64,000 nt of DNA from the NCBI GenBank assembly GCA_911728455.2, contig OU452228.1:3782001-3846000 (forward strand), written 5' to 3'. Under the pieces are notes generated by a model. The model was not told the origin of the DNA, made no database searches, and worked only from the letters and a program-made list of their open reading frames with translations. Origin of the DNA: Marthasterias glacialis (taxonomy: Eukaryota > Echinodermata > Asteroidea > Forcipulatida > Asteriidae). Each line of letters begins with the position of its first letter. Within the stretch, counting starts at the first letter, position 1. This document shows, in pieces, positions 35,372 through 46,038 of the stretch. The position numbers and the translations under genes are program-made.

Positions 35372-35542
35372 CGATTCAGGTCATACATATGTAAATAGGG
35401 CTCCCTATGAGGGGCGGGGTGGCTCCCCTCGATCTCTTTAAAAAACAATTATAAAATACTTGCGCTCAACAACAAAAATATTAAAAAATTAATTCATGCT
35501 TTTAACAACCTTTTCTTAAGATTTATTAAAGAAATTCGCCAT

Positions 35543-35558
35543 TGCAGCCACCCTTTAA
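35543..35558. repeat. Right inverted repeat and TTAA duplication of Kolobok B
   Basis: TGCAGCCACCCT at 35543-35554 followed by TTAA at 35555-35558, mirror of the left end. Confidence 0.9.
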
Positions 35559-37674
35559 GAATATTGATGGTGCACTTTGAAAATTAAATTAGTTATTTTA
35601 GTCGTTGTACTTTCTGCACTGGGACGTCGACGTTCTCTTCGGTAGCGTGGATGTTTGGCTTGGGGACTGTTGGCCTAGGGCATGTTTTATCTGCTCCCTC
35701 CTCACTGCAGAACTCTCTAATTTTGTCGCACAAATACCACTGTCGTTTCGCGTTGAGTCCGGGTGGTGTAGTCTCCTCTGGAAGTTCAGCAGGCGGTAGC
35801 GTGTCAGGTGTGCGGAGGAGATTGTATTGCTTTTCTTCCTCGGATGGTCTCTTCGAAGCATATACCACCCCAGGCTCCTCAGATGAAAACCATCAGAAAT
35901 AAATAACAAAGAAAATTGTTTGAGTGTTGCAAGTGTTAAAATTTTGTTATTACAAATTTAAACACTTGCCTGTGTGTGTGCCTGTGCGTCACATGCATGA
36001 GTGGGTAGCTACACTTGTAACACTTGGCATGGGGGTAGAAACTGGAGTCTTATCTGTCTTTAGCTGGGCATTGGAAGGTGTTATAGTGGTAGTTGTGTCC
36101 ATGAGATTATAAAGTTAAGGTTCTCCTTTAGTGTTTAGGGCAGTGAAGTTGGCCATCAGTTTTGAAGTAATGTTTCTCCTACAGTCTCTCAGTATTGGCC
36201 ATACTAATTTAATGCATTGTGATTGGGAAACTAATAGTGTTACTTTTATTTGTTTGTGTTTAAGACTGTTCTCACTGGAGTCCCATTCAGCATAACAGAT
36301 TGCATTCGCCGAGTACTTAAGACTGTACTCTTTATATAAATGGAGCAGGTGTTCCTTTTTGAGAAGATCTTAGTCCATTTTTATTGTTATCGCTTTATTC
36401 AGTGTGCCATTCACAGACAGAAATGGGTCAGCAGAGTATTAAGAAATAAAATAAGTGGGAAAAACCTACCGGAAATGCTGCAGACTCTTGATGCCGACGA
36501 GTGGCTTGAAGTACCCCCCAAGAAAGGTCTGCCAGTCATAAGATGGGACGAAGACTTCCTGCGACTCACTGCCAACTAGTTGGGCCATGTTCAAACCGGT
36601 TGCTGTGCTCTGGATGGTCAAGCGCGCTATATCTTCGAGGGATGACACTGGGGTGCGACGGTATTTCTGCTTAAGAAGGCCAAAACACCAATCCGGACTA
36701 AATTTGGTGTGACCAGCCACCATGAAGTTGAGTGAAATGTCCTTGTGAAGTCCATGTAGAGTTCTCCAGATAAGATAAAAAAGCATGTACCTATTTTTAT
36801 TCTGTCCTGAGCAGTTGTCGCAGTGCAGACTGAGATGCTGTTCGCCAAGTCCATGATGTTTGAAGAAGTGATGCAAGTAACTGATTACGGCGTTGCTCCC
36901 TTTCGTTGATGTCATCCCTTCATCGATGAGGTAGTTAACCTGTTGAGGAATTCCCTCGCAGCAGACTCCGAAGATGCCGCATTTTCTTGGTGTCATGAAG
37001 TACATGGGCCCGGGCTGGAGAGGATTTGATGGGTTGTGAACCTGTTGGGCGAAATCAAAAGAATAATGCATAGTGCACTTCCTAGAGCACGGCGGGTTAT
37101 TTTGACCTAATTGCATGTTTCCATCTGCGATGACGATTTTGGCGTCAGCAACCTGCTTCTTGTATGATGTGCGCTCTTCTTTGACGTGTTGAAGGTGGGC
37201 CTCCTGCCTCTGCAATGTAGCGGTCTTCCTTTCTTCTTCGCAGTTGATAGTCCTGTTGATGAGGTTGTTGTTCTTCTGGCATTCCCAGCAGCAGGTCGGT
37301 CATTGGTCGACAACATACGATCTGTGGACATAGTTGTTTCCAAAGCTTCCTGAAGGTGGTGAGTGCTGCTACTCTGAAGCCTAAACAGCAAGAAACAAAC
37401 CATCGTCTTAGCAGATACTCCATGGAATATTAAAATAAGAACAACGATTGAAAAAAGAGATGTGCTTCAAAACCCATTCTTCTCCATTAACAAAGGCAAG
37501 TCAAATATATTTTTTAAAAGAATACTCTTTTCTTCACAAAAGTATGAAATCAACAATTATTTGCTTGAATTCATGTTTTTCAAAAAAGAATGACAAAATT
37601 CATCGTGCAGAACTTCAACTACAAATATTCTGAAATGAAGTTTTTTTTTTCAAATTTGTTGGCTGTTCACATTA

Positions 37675-37703
37675 CCCCCCCCCCCCCCCCCCCCCCCCCC
37701 CCC
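37675..37703. repeat. 29-bp poly(C) tract
   Basis: An unbroken run of 29 C in intron 3 of the DUF7869-like gene, so poly(G) in the transcript. It can form G-quadruplexes and is prone to sequencing and assembly error in length. Confidence 0.9.
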
Positions 37704-38960
37704 GAACATGGGTAAAATCACTCCGAATCTACCAGAACGAAACCCATAAATTATTTTTTTTAAATATCTCTGCTGAAGCTTGATTTTGTAATCTTGTCAC
37801 TGTTTTTGCACCTTTGGGTTATTGCAGGCAATTTATTTAGTTGCGCCCCATTATTGTTTTTCCCTAAAATAACCCTGGCATTTAAATGGATTTATTAAAA
37901 TTTATTTAAATCTTTCTCTGAAGCCTGACAGTATGATGACTATTAGTGAACACATTTATTTTAAATTCCTTTATTTATTTTGTTTTGCCTACCCATTGTT
38001 TCCATAGCTGGCTTGTAGTAGTCCCTCCAGATGCTGGACTTCGAGTTGGTTGATGGCAGAAGACGAAGATCAGATCTCTTGAAGCCAGAAACACGACCAG
38101 GAAGACGAAGTGCATGTTCCTCAGCAAAATTGTCGATGAATTGAAAAACTCGTGATGTATCCTCGTAGCTTAAAACTCTCCTACTCTCTACTCGACCACC
38201 AGACTTCTTACACCTAGGAGTAAGCCCTTGCTCTCGGTACCATTGTTGCACTGCACTTACCTTATTCTTGCTTATGCTAAAAAAAAGTGTATAATAAGAC
38301 AATTCTTAGGTTTTTTTTAGTTGCTTTTTTTTCATCATTTCCAAAATACTTCACAAAAGTGTCACCTCACATTAGTAGAGCAAATTCTTTCTTGGAAAAT
38401 ATCACAACATTATATACTCACGCATGAAGGAAACGGAAGGTCTTTGAGCAAACCCTCTTACTTCTGACGGTGTGGAGACTTCGGGTCCTCGTGCGCTTTT
38501 TAACATGCTTGTACTCGTAGGATACTGTTTCACTCGTGTTCATTGAAGTATGGAAGATCCCCAGCAGTATCAGATCTTTTTCTCCTGAACAAACATGAGC
38601 CAATAAGCTATTCAATATGTAGCTTTATGATACTTCAAGGAAGTTACATGATGAACATTATAGAAGAAAAAAAAAGTAGCAAACTATTTTAATAATCGAA
38701 TAGACACTTGACTTAAGTAAACTGATTTAGGATAGGCCTACTCATATTCATAAACTGCTTACAAACTATCATCTACGAGTACAAGGTTATTTTGTTATCG
38801 TCTCTGTCACCTCTAGTGCTTGTGGCGGCATTGAGCACGCTGCTCTAGTTTGTATGGAGTAGTTGAAAATAGCGTTATAAACCCATAAATCTAAGTAGTA
38901 TAGAATAATCATTTAAAAGTTTGACCAAGATAAGCTTTTTATTTTATTGGCCCAATGACC

Positions 38961-39210
38961 AGGGCCCAATTTCATGGCTCTGCGTACAGTAAGCAAAGAA
39001 TCGGCGCTTGCGGAAGCAGAGAATTCTGTGCTGACGTCAAGCATATTTCACGGGTTAGCGGGAAATTTTGGCTTGTGTGCGTGCGTACTCCACATTACTA
39101 ATACTAGCCTAGGCATTCTACGCTTACACAGCTAGCGCTTGCCCGTAAGCAGAGAATCGTGATCGTAAGCGCAGAATTCGGCGGTAAGCAGAGCCATGAA
39201 ATTGGGCCCT
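38961..39210. mobile_element. MITE of the GGGCCCAATTTCATG family
   Basis: Starts AGGGCCCAATTTCATGGCTC and ends with its complement; the inverted repeats continue through TGC for 23 bp. Inside are AAGCAGAGAAT and GTAAGC repeats. It sits in intron 1 of the DUF7869-like gene. A second member is at 25919-26105 and worn ends are at about 21308, 41329 and 60757. Confidence 0.85.
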
Positions 39211-40889
39211 GTTAAGCACATTGATACATTATTGTAAAATGTGCCATATTAAACTAGTAGTACTTATAAATTATTATTTTTAAATTTTTTAATATTATTG
39301 TCCATAACATAAGTAAGTAAGAATAGACCAACACTGAGATTGAGAATAGTTCTGACGAGTCATTATTATTAACACTGTTTTCCCTTCCCAGTATAGTAGT
39401 CTACTATCCCCTAAACAGTAACATGGATTTCCTGAACTCAAGTTGCTACAATTCAACCATGTCCACCCCATCCAAGATTTTATTAACTTTGCTTGGTTTT
39501 ACTGTACCTTCTGTCAATCCCTGAATGTCTAAGCGAATGTTGAATACTTCCTCGTCGGTGAATTGCTGGATACACGGTCTTCCTTCAAAAGTAGAACAGT
39601 CACAGCTGAAGTCCTGGGCTCTCTGTTGCTCCACAGCGAGATCCTCGGCGACTGCTTCCCCCAGTAGGCACTGCACACGTTGAAGCTCGTCTGCAATGGG
39701 TGGGTCGTCGTCCTCGTCCCCATCAACATCATCATCCGTGTCTTGATCTGAAAAAAAATCGACACTCGCTTCCAAAGCTCTGGGTAATCCTAGAAAACCC
39801 GGAGCTTCGGCTTCCTCTTCCTCACTCTCGGCACTGTCATCGTCGGAATTTTCACCGCCATCACCTACGAAATAATCCTCCACTAGCTGTGCAAGGGCAG
39901 CTTCATCTGAACGAGAGAGGCCAACGATGTTGGTATCACGAATGGAGTTCAGCGCTCTCTCCATGTCTTTACTTCGCCCGTCAGCCATGCTTAGTTTAGT
40001 GAAACTTTGAACTCAAAATTAGAACAGTTAAACTCTTTAATAAACTACAAATTCACAACAGGTAAGAAAGGTAACAACAATTTAAAAATGCAAACGTGAA
40101 ATTTTTTTCTTTTGCTCACTAAGTATCGACTGACAAGCGTTGCAAATTCACGAAATCACTCAGCTAATTCACACGAGGTCGGTATAGGCTACACGTGAGA
40201 TCGCGGGGAGCGGCCCAAGGGCCGGCTACAATCCTTCCAAAGCGGCCGAAAGTTTTGTCACGTCATCGGGTAAACATCGAAACTGCGCACGCTCGTCGAA
40301 TGGTTTTACACCTCTCATCCAATCAGTGATCTCCATTTTTGATAGCTGGAAAGCCCGCCTAATTTAAATAACCAATTTTCAGCCGTAAATTACAACTTTT
40401 TTCGGCCTCCTGACTATAGTATCATACAAAAAAAAGGACAGTTCAGGTCATGACCTTTCGATTGGTACCAAACACAGCCGTTCAACGTAAACAGAAGTGC
40501 TCTTACTTTGCAGTAGAAAAAGCACATTATTTTCACGATTTTGAAGGTAGCTGAGATCATCTGGAAGGAAAATAATTGCGGAGAAACATGCTCATGAAAA
40601 CTGCTTTTTTATGGATTTATTCATCATTACAAATAAAGGTAAGACCACGACAAGAAAGATCAAGATTTGATTTACCTAGTACCACCAAAATCGCGGAATC
40701 GGTTTTTGTAGTGTTTTCTCATGTTTTGAGATGTCAACATATTTTGTATGGCTCATTACACAGAACGTCATTTTTTAGACATTCCTCATTTCGATAGAGC
40801 AGGTCACATTTTTTATTGGTAGGTGTTATTTGGCAACAAATTGAAAAAAGACATATGCTGAGACCTTGAAAAGAAAAAAAAAACTTACT

Positions 40890-42584
40890 CTTAAAACCTT
40901 CGCTGGTTGAACCTTCTTGATCACTAGCAGAGGCTGTTTCAAATAAAGTCAATAAACAACTGATATTAATTAAAGTACTGCTACAAAACTTGAAATAGTA
41001 CATTGTCTTGCAACAGAAAAATAAATAAAACTTAAGTTTAAACTTTAACCTGGGTCTGACCTCTTTCTTTAATAATGACTACACACACACAGACTGACTC
41101 CACAAAACCTCTTAGAGGCAGAATTAAGATTTGGTAGTGATGGGGTGGTCAGCTCACTGTTTCCACAAGAAGAAAAAAAGACGTTCCTCATTTCAGTTCT
41201 AACATTTTCTCACAATTTTGTAAGATTTTCTTAAATTAAAGTTTCTAACCCAGATTTCCAAATTCAGACAATAAAATAAAATGTGTTCCTAAGGACAAAG
41301 TGGCCTCAAAGGTTGTATGCTACTGAATAGGGCCCAATTCCATGGCTTTGGCACTTGGGCATCCTACTCGACCTTCAGTCTTGTTGGATATTGGACGCAG
41401 AAGTGCTATATTTTTTCAAGTTGTGCTTGTATGGTAACTAATAAGTATTATCTTCAAGCAAACTTGAATCCGCAATTCAGATTGGTCGATCCATGGCAAC
41501 AGTAGTGTGATAATAACCTACACGGTTAATTATTGCACGGTGCATATCGCATTGCTCTAATAATTCAACTGTGCGTCAAGTTTGCTTGACGATAAACTCG
41601 TTATCCTATGCGCGTTTGTGGAGTAAGGAAAATAAAGCACGTCTGCGTCCCATATCCATCAAGGACAAGGACCGAGTTGGATATGGGACACAAAAGTATT
41701 GTGCTTGTGTGATAGCTAATAATATGTGACCATCCACCACCAATGGGCTGTATTTATCCACTCTGATTGGCTTTTTTTTCCCCGCCTATTTTTGATTCCT
41801 TCCCTCTAATTTGATCCCCAGTTTTTTCTATAAATGGATCTGTTTTTATGTTTGTGCTTGTTTGTACCTCTGACAAAGGTCTGGTTTGGATGGAAAGCTG
41901 AGGCCATCAACCCTACTAGTGTTATATGTATATAGATAATATATAATTTTTGTTTTCATTTGTTGGTTTATCCTGCTTATCTTTTTTTATTTGTCTGCTC
42001 ATGTAGTCATCTGTTTCATTTTGCTAAAGTAATTTAGAGTTTTTCTTAAAATGCACGACATAAACCACTTAATATCAAATTAACAATAAACAGAGAGTTC
42101 TTGCTCACCTGGGCACCCCCTGAGAAGCTGGTCTCGCATACTTGACATAAAAGCTGATATGTTTTTCAAGATCATCACTAAGAATTACAGTAGCTGGCCC
42201 AAGCTTCTCTGTTTTGTGTTTGAAGACCTGTATAGGAAAACTGTTGTTTGATAGATAAGAAAGTGTTTGATAAAAGTTCAACAAAGCAATACAATGGCAG
42301 AAAACATTTTAATGAACGAATTGATTTTTTTGTTTGTACATATAATTTGTTAAAACTGTTTTTGTGACAAAAACTTACCTGGAAAGTGTGAACATCTTCA
42401 AACGTCTCAGGAGTGACTGTACGTTGTTGCTCCATAAACTCGCCTAGTGTGGCATTCTTGATCACTCCAGCACGTGGAGCTTGCCGCAACAAACTTTTCA
42501 TGATTATGAGGTCTCTAATCCTCCTAATCAGCTTCCACGTCAGGCGATTGGCAGTTTTATTTAAAATAATGGTTAATCAGGTTG
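40890..42584 (-). pseudogene. Tyrosine-recombinase-like gene fragment
   Basis: Three open pieces with splice sites on the minus strand. About 42380-42580 encodes LTWKLIRRIRDLIIMKSL, then RAGVIKNATLGEFMEQQ and closes before CAG|GTAAGT-like sequence at about 42379. About 42109-42229 opens after CAG and encodes VFKHKTEKLGPATVILSDDL and YVKYARPASQG, ending CAG|GTGAGC. About 40890-40935 is a 46-bp exon (SASDQEGSTSEGFK). The order R-x-G-V-x-N-x-T..EF, then HKT..GPA.V.LS, then Y.K..RP resembles the catalytic domain of tyrosine-recombinase-like proteins that are repeated in marine animals (Crypton-type or relatives). The remaining catalytic motifs (HxxR and Tyr) are not seen. Separate from the TIR element ending at 40808. 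Confidence 0.4.
41330..41730. mobile_element. MITE family copy 1 (CAAGCAAACTTGAATC type)
   Basis: Contains ATCTTCAAGCAAACTTGAATC at about 41451 and GTCAAGTTTGCTTGACGATA at about 41575, an inverted pair; the outer parts (GGATATTGGACGCAGAAG.. and ..CGTCTGCGTCCCATATCC) add further inverted or repeated blocks. Shares GTGTGATAATAACCTA and TTATTGCACGGTGC with the copy at 42630. Boundaries approximate. Confidence 0.55.
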
Positions 42585-42629
42585 CCTATTCTCCTTTTTG
42601 CGGGTGTTGTTTTTTTCTCCCATTTATTA

Positions 42630-42845
42630 TCTTTAAGCAAACTTGAATCCTTGATTCTGATTGGCTGATAGTACATGACAACAACAGTGTGATAATAACC
42701 TATACTGAATGGCCCATTATTGCACGGTGCGTATTGCGTATTTATCTTGCGTCAAGTTTGTTTGAAGATACATGTGAATTCGTAACCACACGCAGGCACT
42801 TGTGGAGTACTGAAAGTGTAGTGCATCTGCGTCCCACAATTTCAC
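42630..42845. mobile_element. MITE family copy 2
   Basis: Same family as 41330: ATCTTTAAGCAAACTTGAATC at its left, CAAGTTTGTTTGAAGATA toward its right, with GTGTGATAATAACCTATAC and TTATTGCACGGTGCGTAT between and TGCATCTGCGTCCCA at the end. Confidence 0.55.
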
Positions 42846-42899
42846 AACGTACTGTTGCCTCATGGTATGGTGTGCCATATATTATTAACATTGAAGCTG

Positions 42900-45800
42900 C
42901 CACTTGCTTCCAGGCTACTCCTGCTTGATGTATCTAATACATTCAAGAAAAACCGCCTATACATTTTGTACAAACTTGCATTTATAGGTTAATAATTAGT
43001 GTATATTTTATAGTTTAAACTGGTAACAGGTCCAATTCATAGACCTTTAACTTCAGCTGTGTCCCATTAGAAATACCAGTGGGGAATCAGTGGGATTCAA
43101 TGGGAAATTTTTTCCTGGGTTATCAAACATGAAACAAATCTTTCCCAAGTCATTTATTGATGTCTCACAGTGTCATTTCTATTTTTTCCCATCTTGCTTG
43201 GTGTTGATGTATGTCCTGGAGATAAACCAAGCTGAGACGAAACTGAGAAAGCAAGACGACTTCCACTGAATAGGTCAATTCTTACCAGTGTTGGTGAGTT
43301 ATTTTATGTTTTCAAATTAACATCTCAGATCGATGTTTTTATGTCGTTTCCCTATTCATTATCCCACATGTGTTTCTCCTTGGCTAGTTAAACATGTACA
43401 TGAGGTGGTCTGCTTTATATTTTGCTGAGCTTCTGACTCTTAGCTCATTTTTTGTTGAAGTTTATTTGAGAGTCGCCAAAGGAAATTTACCCTCCTGCCT
43501 GAGTGGGTCTCAGCTGCCAATAAAATCTTGTTACCAAATTTTTAAAGGATGGCGAGTAAGTTAACCACCTTGCTTCAGGCACAGTGAGATTAAGCGTGGT
43601 GTCCACAGTTAAGTCACTACAAAGTAAAGTGGTAGATCCAGGATCCAAGAATCCATGAAACTACTTTGAAATGACATTGCCAATATTTTCTAGTATTTGT
43701 TATAATCTTTTAAGTGTTTACTTCTTTTTTTGTAAGGGTATGCATTCAGATGTCTGCTGAGGATCCTGAATGGAAATAACCCTCCCTGATAGCAGACCTT
43801 CTACCCTTTCTGACTGCACATCTGATCATTGTATATTGTACATATGGAAGCCCAACAAGCACCTTGAGCATCTACTACAATGCTGTAATGTCATAGTCTA
43901 CCAAGCTGCACATGAAAAGTGCTCTTTCACCGTGAACAAAGTGACTTTTTTATCAGATAAAACCTACATGTAGTTCAATGGACAAGTCTTCAGGGAGATC
44001 AACTACATGTAACTTTGAAATTAACCACTCTGTGAAATTCTGGTAAACATTGAGGACACAAATACTACAATTTTGTATCAATATGCACTTCATACAGGGA
44101 ATATAACTTAAAATCACACAGAATTGGTTGAAAATGAAGACAATCTTCATGTCAAATACTGCAGGGCCAACAGTTTATAAGATGAGAAGACCAGGGAGAA
44201 AATGTTGAACTCGATGATAAAAGAATATTTTTCAGAACACATTTTGGAACCTTTGAAGGAGAGATAATTAAATGTGTACAGACAAAGTGAATCATTTGCA
44301 AAGGTTTAGAACCAAAATGGTGTGAAATGAACTATCAGTTTCATTAAATTGTTTTTCATGTAGGTTTTGAACAATAATCAACAAAGTAAATGTTTTGGAT
44401 TGTGACATGTGGATGTTGATTTCAGATAATTAATAACATTTGGGACAAAAATTGTATTGTGCATAATGATCCCTGTTATGAACAGGGGGTTGAAATTTGT
44501 GTCACAACTCATTCATCAGTTAAAGCCCTAGCTCAACATTGCTTCCATTCTTTGCTTAAATTAAGATATTATATGTAGTAAAACTAACCTGTGAAAATCT
44601 CATCACATTTCATTGTTTCATTTCGTGAAAAAAGGTGTAAAAATGCATTCAGCATTTTTTTGTTTGCATTCTTAGGCAGAGTTTTGGTCTCACAAGAGAC
44701 GAAATTTAATTTCTAATCTTATTTCATTGATTGTTCAAGAACAATAACACTTCAGGCAGAAATATTTCAAGGAAAGATTTCTACCATCATTATCTTTATA
44801 CCATGTTAGGTATATGTAAAAATGTGAACATTTGTTTTTCTTTCTTACCAATGTTGAGCTGGGGCTTTAATGTGCAATTTTAGGCTCTAAAATTATGCAG
44901 TAGACACTACTGATGCCATTTTTTTTAACGTGTCTCAATATATTCGCTATATTTGGGGAATTATTGAAATTTTCTTTATTACATAATTTTTTCAGGAAAA
45001 TCCTTATTATTTTTCACAGATATGAATGATGCAATCGGTATAGTGAATATGGCATCAGTGATGTTGCCTGCTTCATTTAAAAGCATAAAATCAAACTTGA
45101 AAAGTAGAACAAAATTTGAAAACACCTGAAGGGGCAAGTCCAGCTTTTTTTTATTAAATCTGGGTCAATTATTAATGTGCGATTTTAGGCTCTAAAATGA
45201 TGCAGTAGAATACTTATGAATCCTTTTTATGTAACTTGACCCTGGATATTAGCTATTATTCATGCAATTATTGAAATTGTGGGGAAAATTATGCTTTAAA
45301 GAAGTCCGTTATGCTTATATGTACATGTGGGTATGGATGAACATGTAACGTGGAAACTGTGTATTGTTACATTCAGTGGTAAAAGAATGGTAATTGGTAT
45401 AAATTTGTCTGCTTTGTTTGTAATGACCATTTCTGTAGCCCTTGTGCACTTTAGTAAACAGTTTATTGTAAACTGAAGTCTGGACAATCACATTATGTCC
45501 AAATAATCACATGGACTTCAGTTTATTTTACTTGTGACTAACTTATAACATTCAACAGCAAATATTGCAATCAAGGTGCTCTCAATAAAATGCTTGGGGC
45601 CCATGCTAAGGTGGTTACTAATGTAACAGGGACACTACGTCTTGTTATAAGTGGTAAATTCTATTTGATTGAAAATCATGTGTGGGTGTTGTATCTGTTG
45701 ACAACCGGTTTGCCCTTTGTTTCGGTATCGGGCTCCTTGCCCCCCCCCCCCCACTAAATCTGGTAGAAACATTTGAGGAAACATTTAACAATTTTGTGTG

Positions 45801-46030
45801 TACAAATAAATGCAGCTTTAAGCTGTGGCATACAATCAAGTTGCTTTTGTCATGTTATCAATAATAAGTCCGAGTATAATTCACTTTATTGATTAAATGA
45901 TACACCCTTCAGAATGATTACTAGGCAAGACTCATCCACGTATTTTGGTATTGGTGGAGTAATCTGTTAACAACCCTGCTTGACTTTGATTTTGTGCATT
46001 ATGATTGCACACAAATAAGTATAGCTGCTT
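42900..46030. other. Gene-free AT-rich stretch
   Basis: About 3 kb without a recognised exon. A weak direct repeat is seen (GTGC.ATTTTAGGCTCTAAAAT.ATGCAGTAGA at about 44872 and 45177, each followed by GAT/GAA..CC.TTTTT), suggesting a tandem duplication of about 300 bp. Confidence 0.4.
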
Positions 46031-46038
46031 GCACATTG

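Larger units (their letters stand above)
27645..35554. mobile_element. Kolobok element B with P2RX7-domain gene
   Basis: A full-length 7.9-kb Kolobok transposon with perfect 12-bp terminal inverted repeats (AGGGTGGCTGCA) and a perfect TTAA duplication on both sides. It carries two convergent genes: a P2RX7-domain gene (plus, 28086-30154) and the THAP/DDE transposase (minus, 30408-35240); the two stop codons are 253 bp apart. Each gene starts near one end, with leaders of about 440 and 310 bp. A TGACGT motif lies in both subterminal regions (27829 and 35364). It inserted into the 3' flank of the DUF7869-like gene, 38 bp beyond that gene's stop codon. Confidence 0.85.
35593..39988 (-). pseudogene. 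DUF7869-like transposon gene, five exons, frameshift and lost acceptor
   Basis: Exons 39508-39988, 38422-38584, 37993-38276, 36470-37380 and 35593-35890; about 711 codons. Exon 1 is acidic (ESEEEEAEAP, DQDTDDD) and ends in CDCSTFEGRPCIQQF. Exons 2-3: TRTRSLHTVRSKRVCSKTF, SYEDTSRVFQFIDN, LLPSTNSKSSIW. Exon 4 holds a C-x2-C pair, a coiled helix and the core HYSFDFAQQVHNPS, TPRKCGIFGVC, LHCDNCSGQNKNR, AGHTKFSPDWCFGLLK, ending VPSYDWQ. Exon 5: FSSEEPGVVY, KRQWYLCDKIREFC. This order is shared by a large family of uncharacterised proteins repeated in invertebrate genomes; the Asp/Asn/Cys-rich core may be a transposase-like nuclease (inference). Flaws: one extra base near 37288 between PMTDL and CWEC, and TG instead of AG before exon 5 (35891-35892). 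Confidence 0.7.
24526..40808 (-). mobile_element. Large TIR element carrying a DUF7869-like gene
   Basis: The ends are inverted repeats: TGTGACCTGCTTCATCGAAA at 24526 with continuation to 24557, and its complement ending at 40808. They agree over 31 bp from GTGACC except for two adjacent bases. Without the nested Kolobok B (27645-35554) the element is about 8.4 kb. Its one gene (35593-39988) lies on the minus strand, with about 3 kb of non-coding sequence at the 3' side. It also hosts two MITEs (25919-26105, 38961-39210). The target duplication is not clear: both flanks are T-rich. The pairing of gene and ends is inference, supported by the fact that gene and flanking sequence lie wholly between them. 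Confidence 0.6.
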
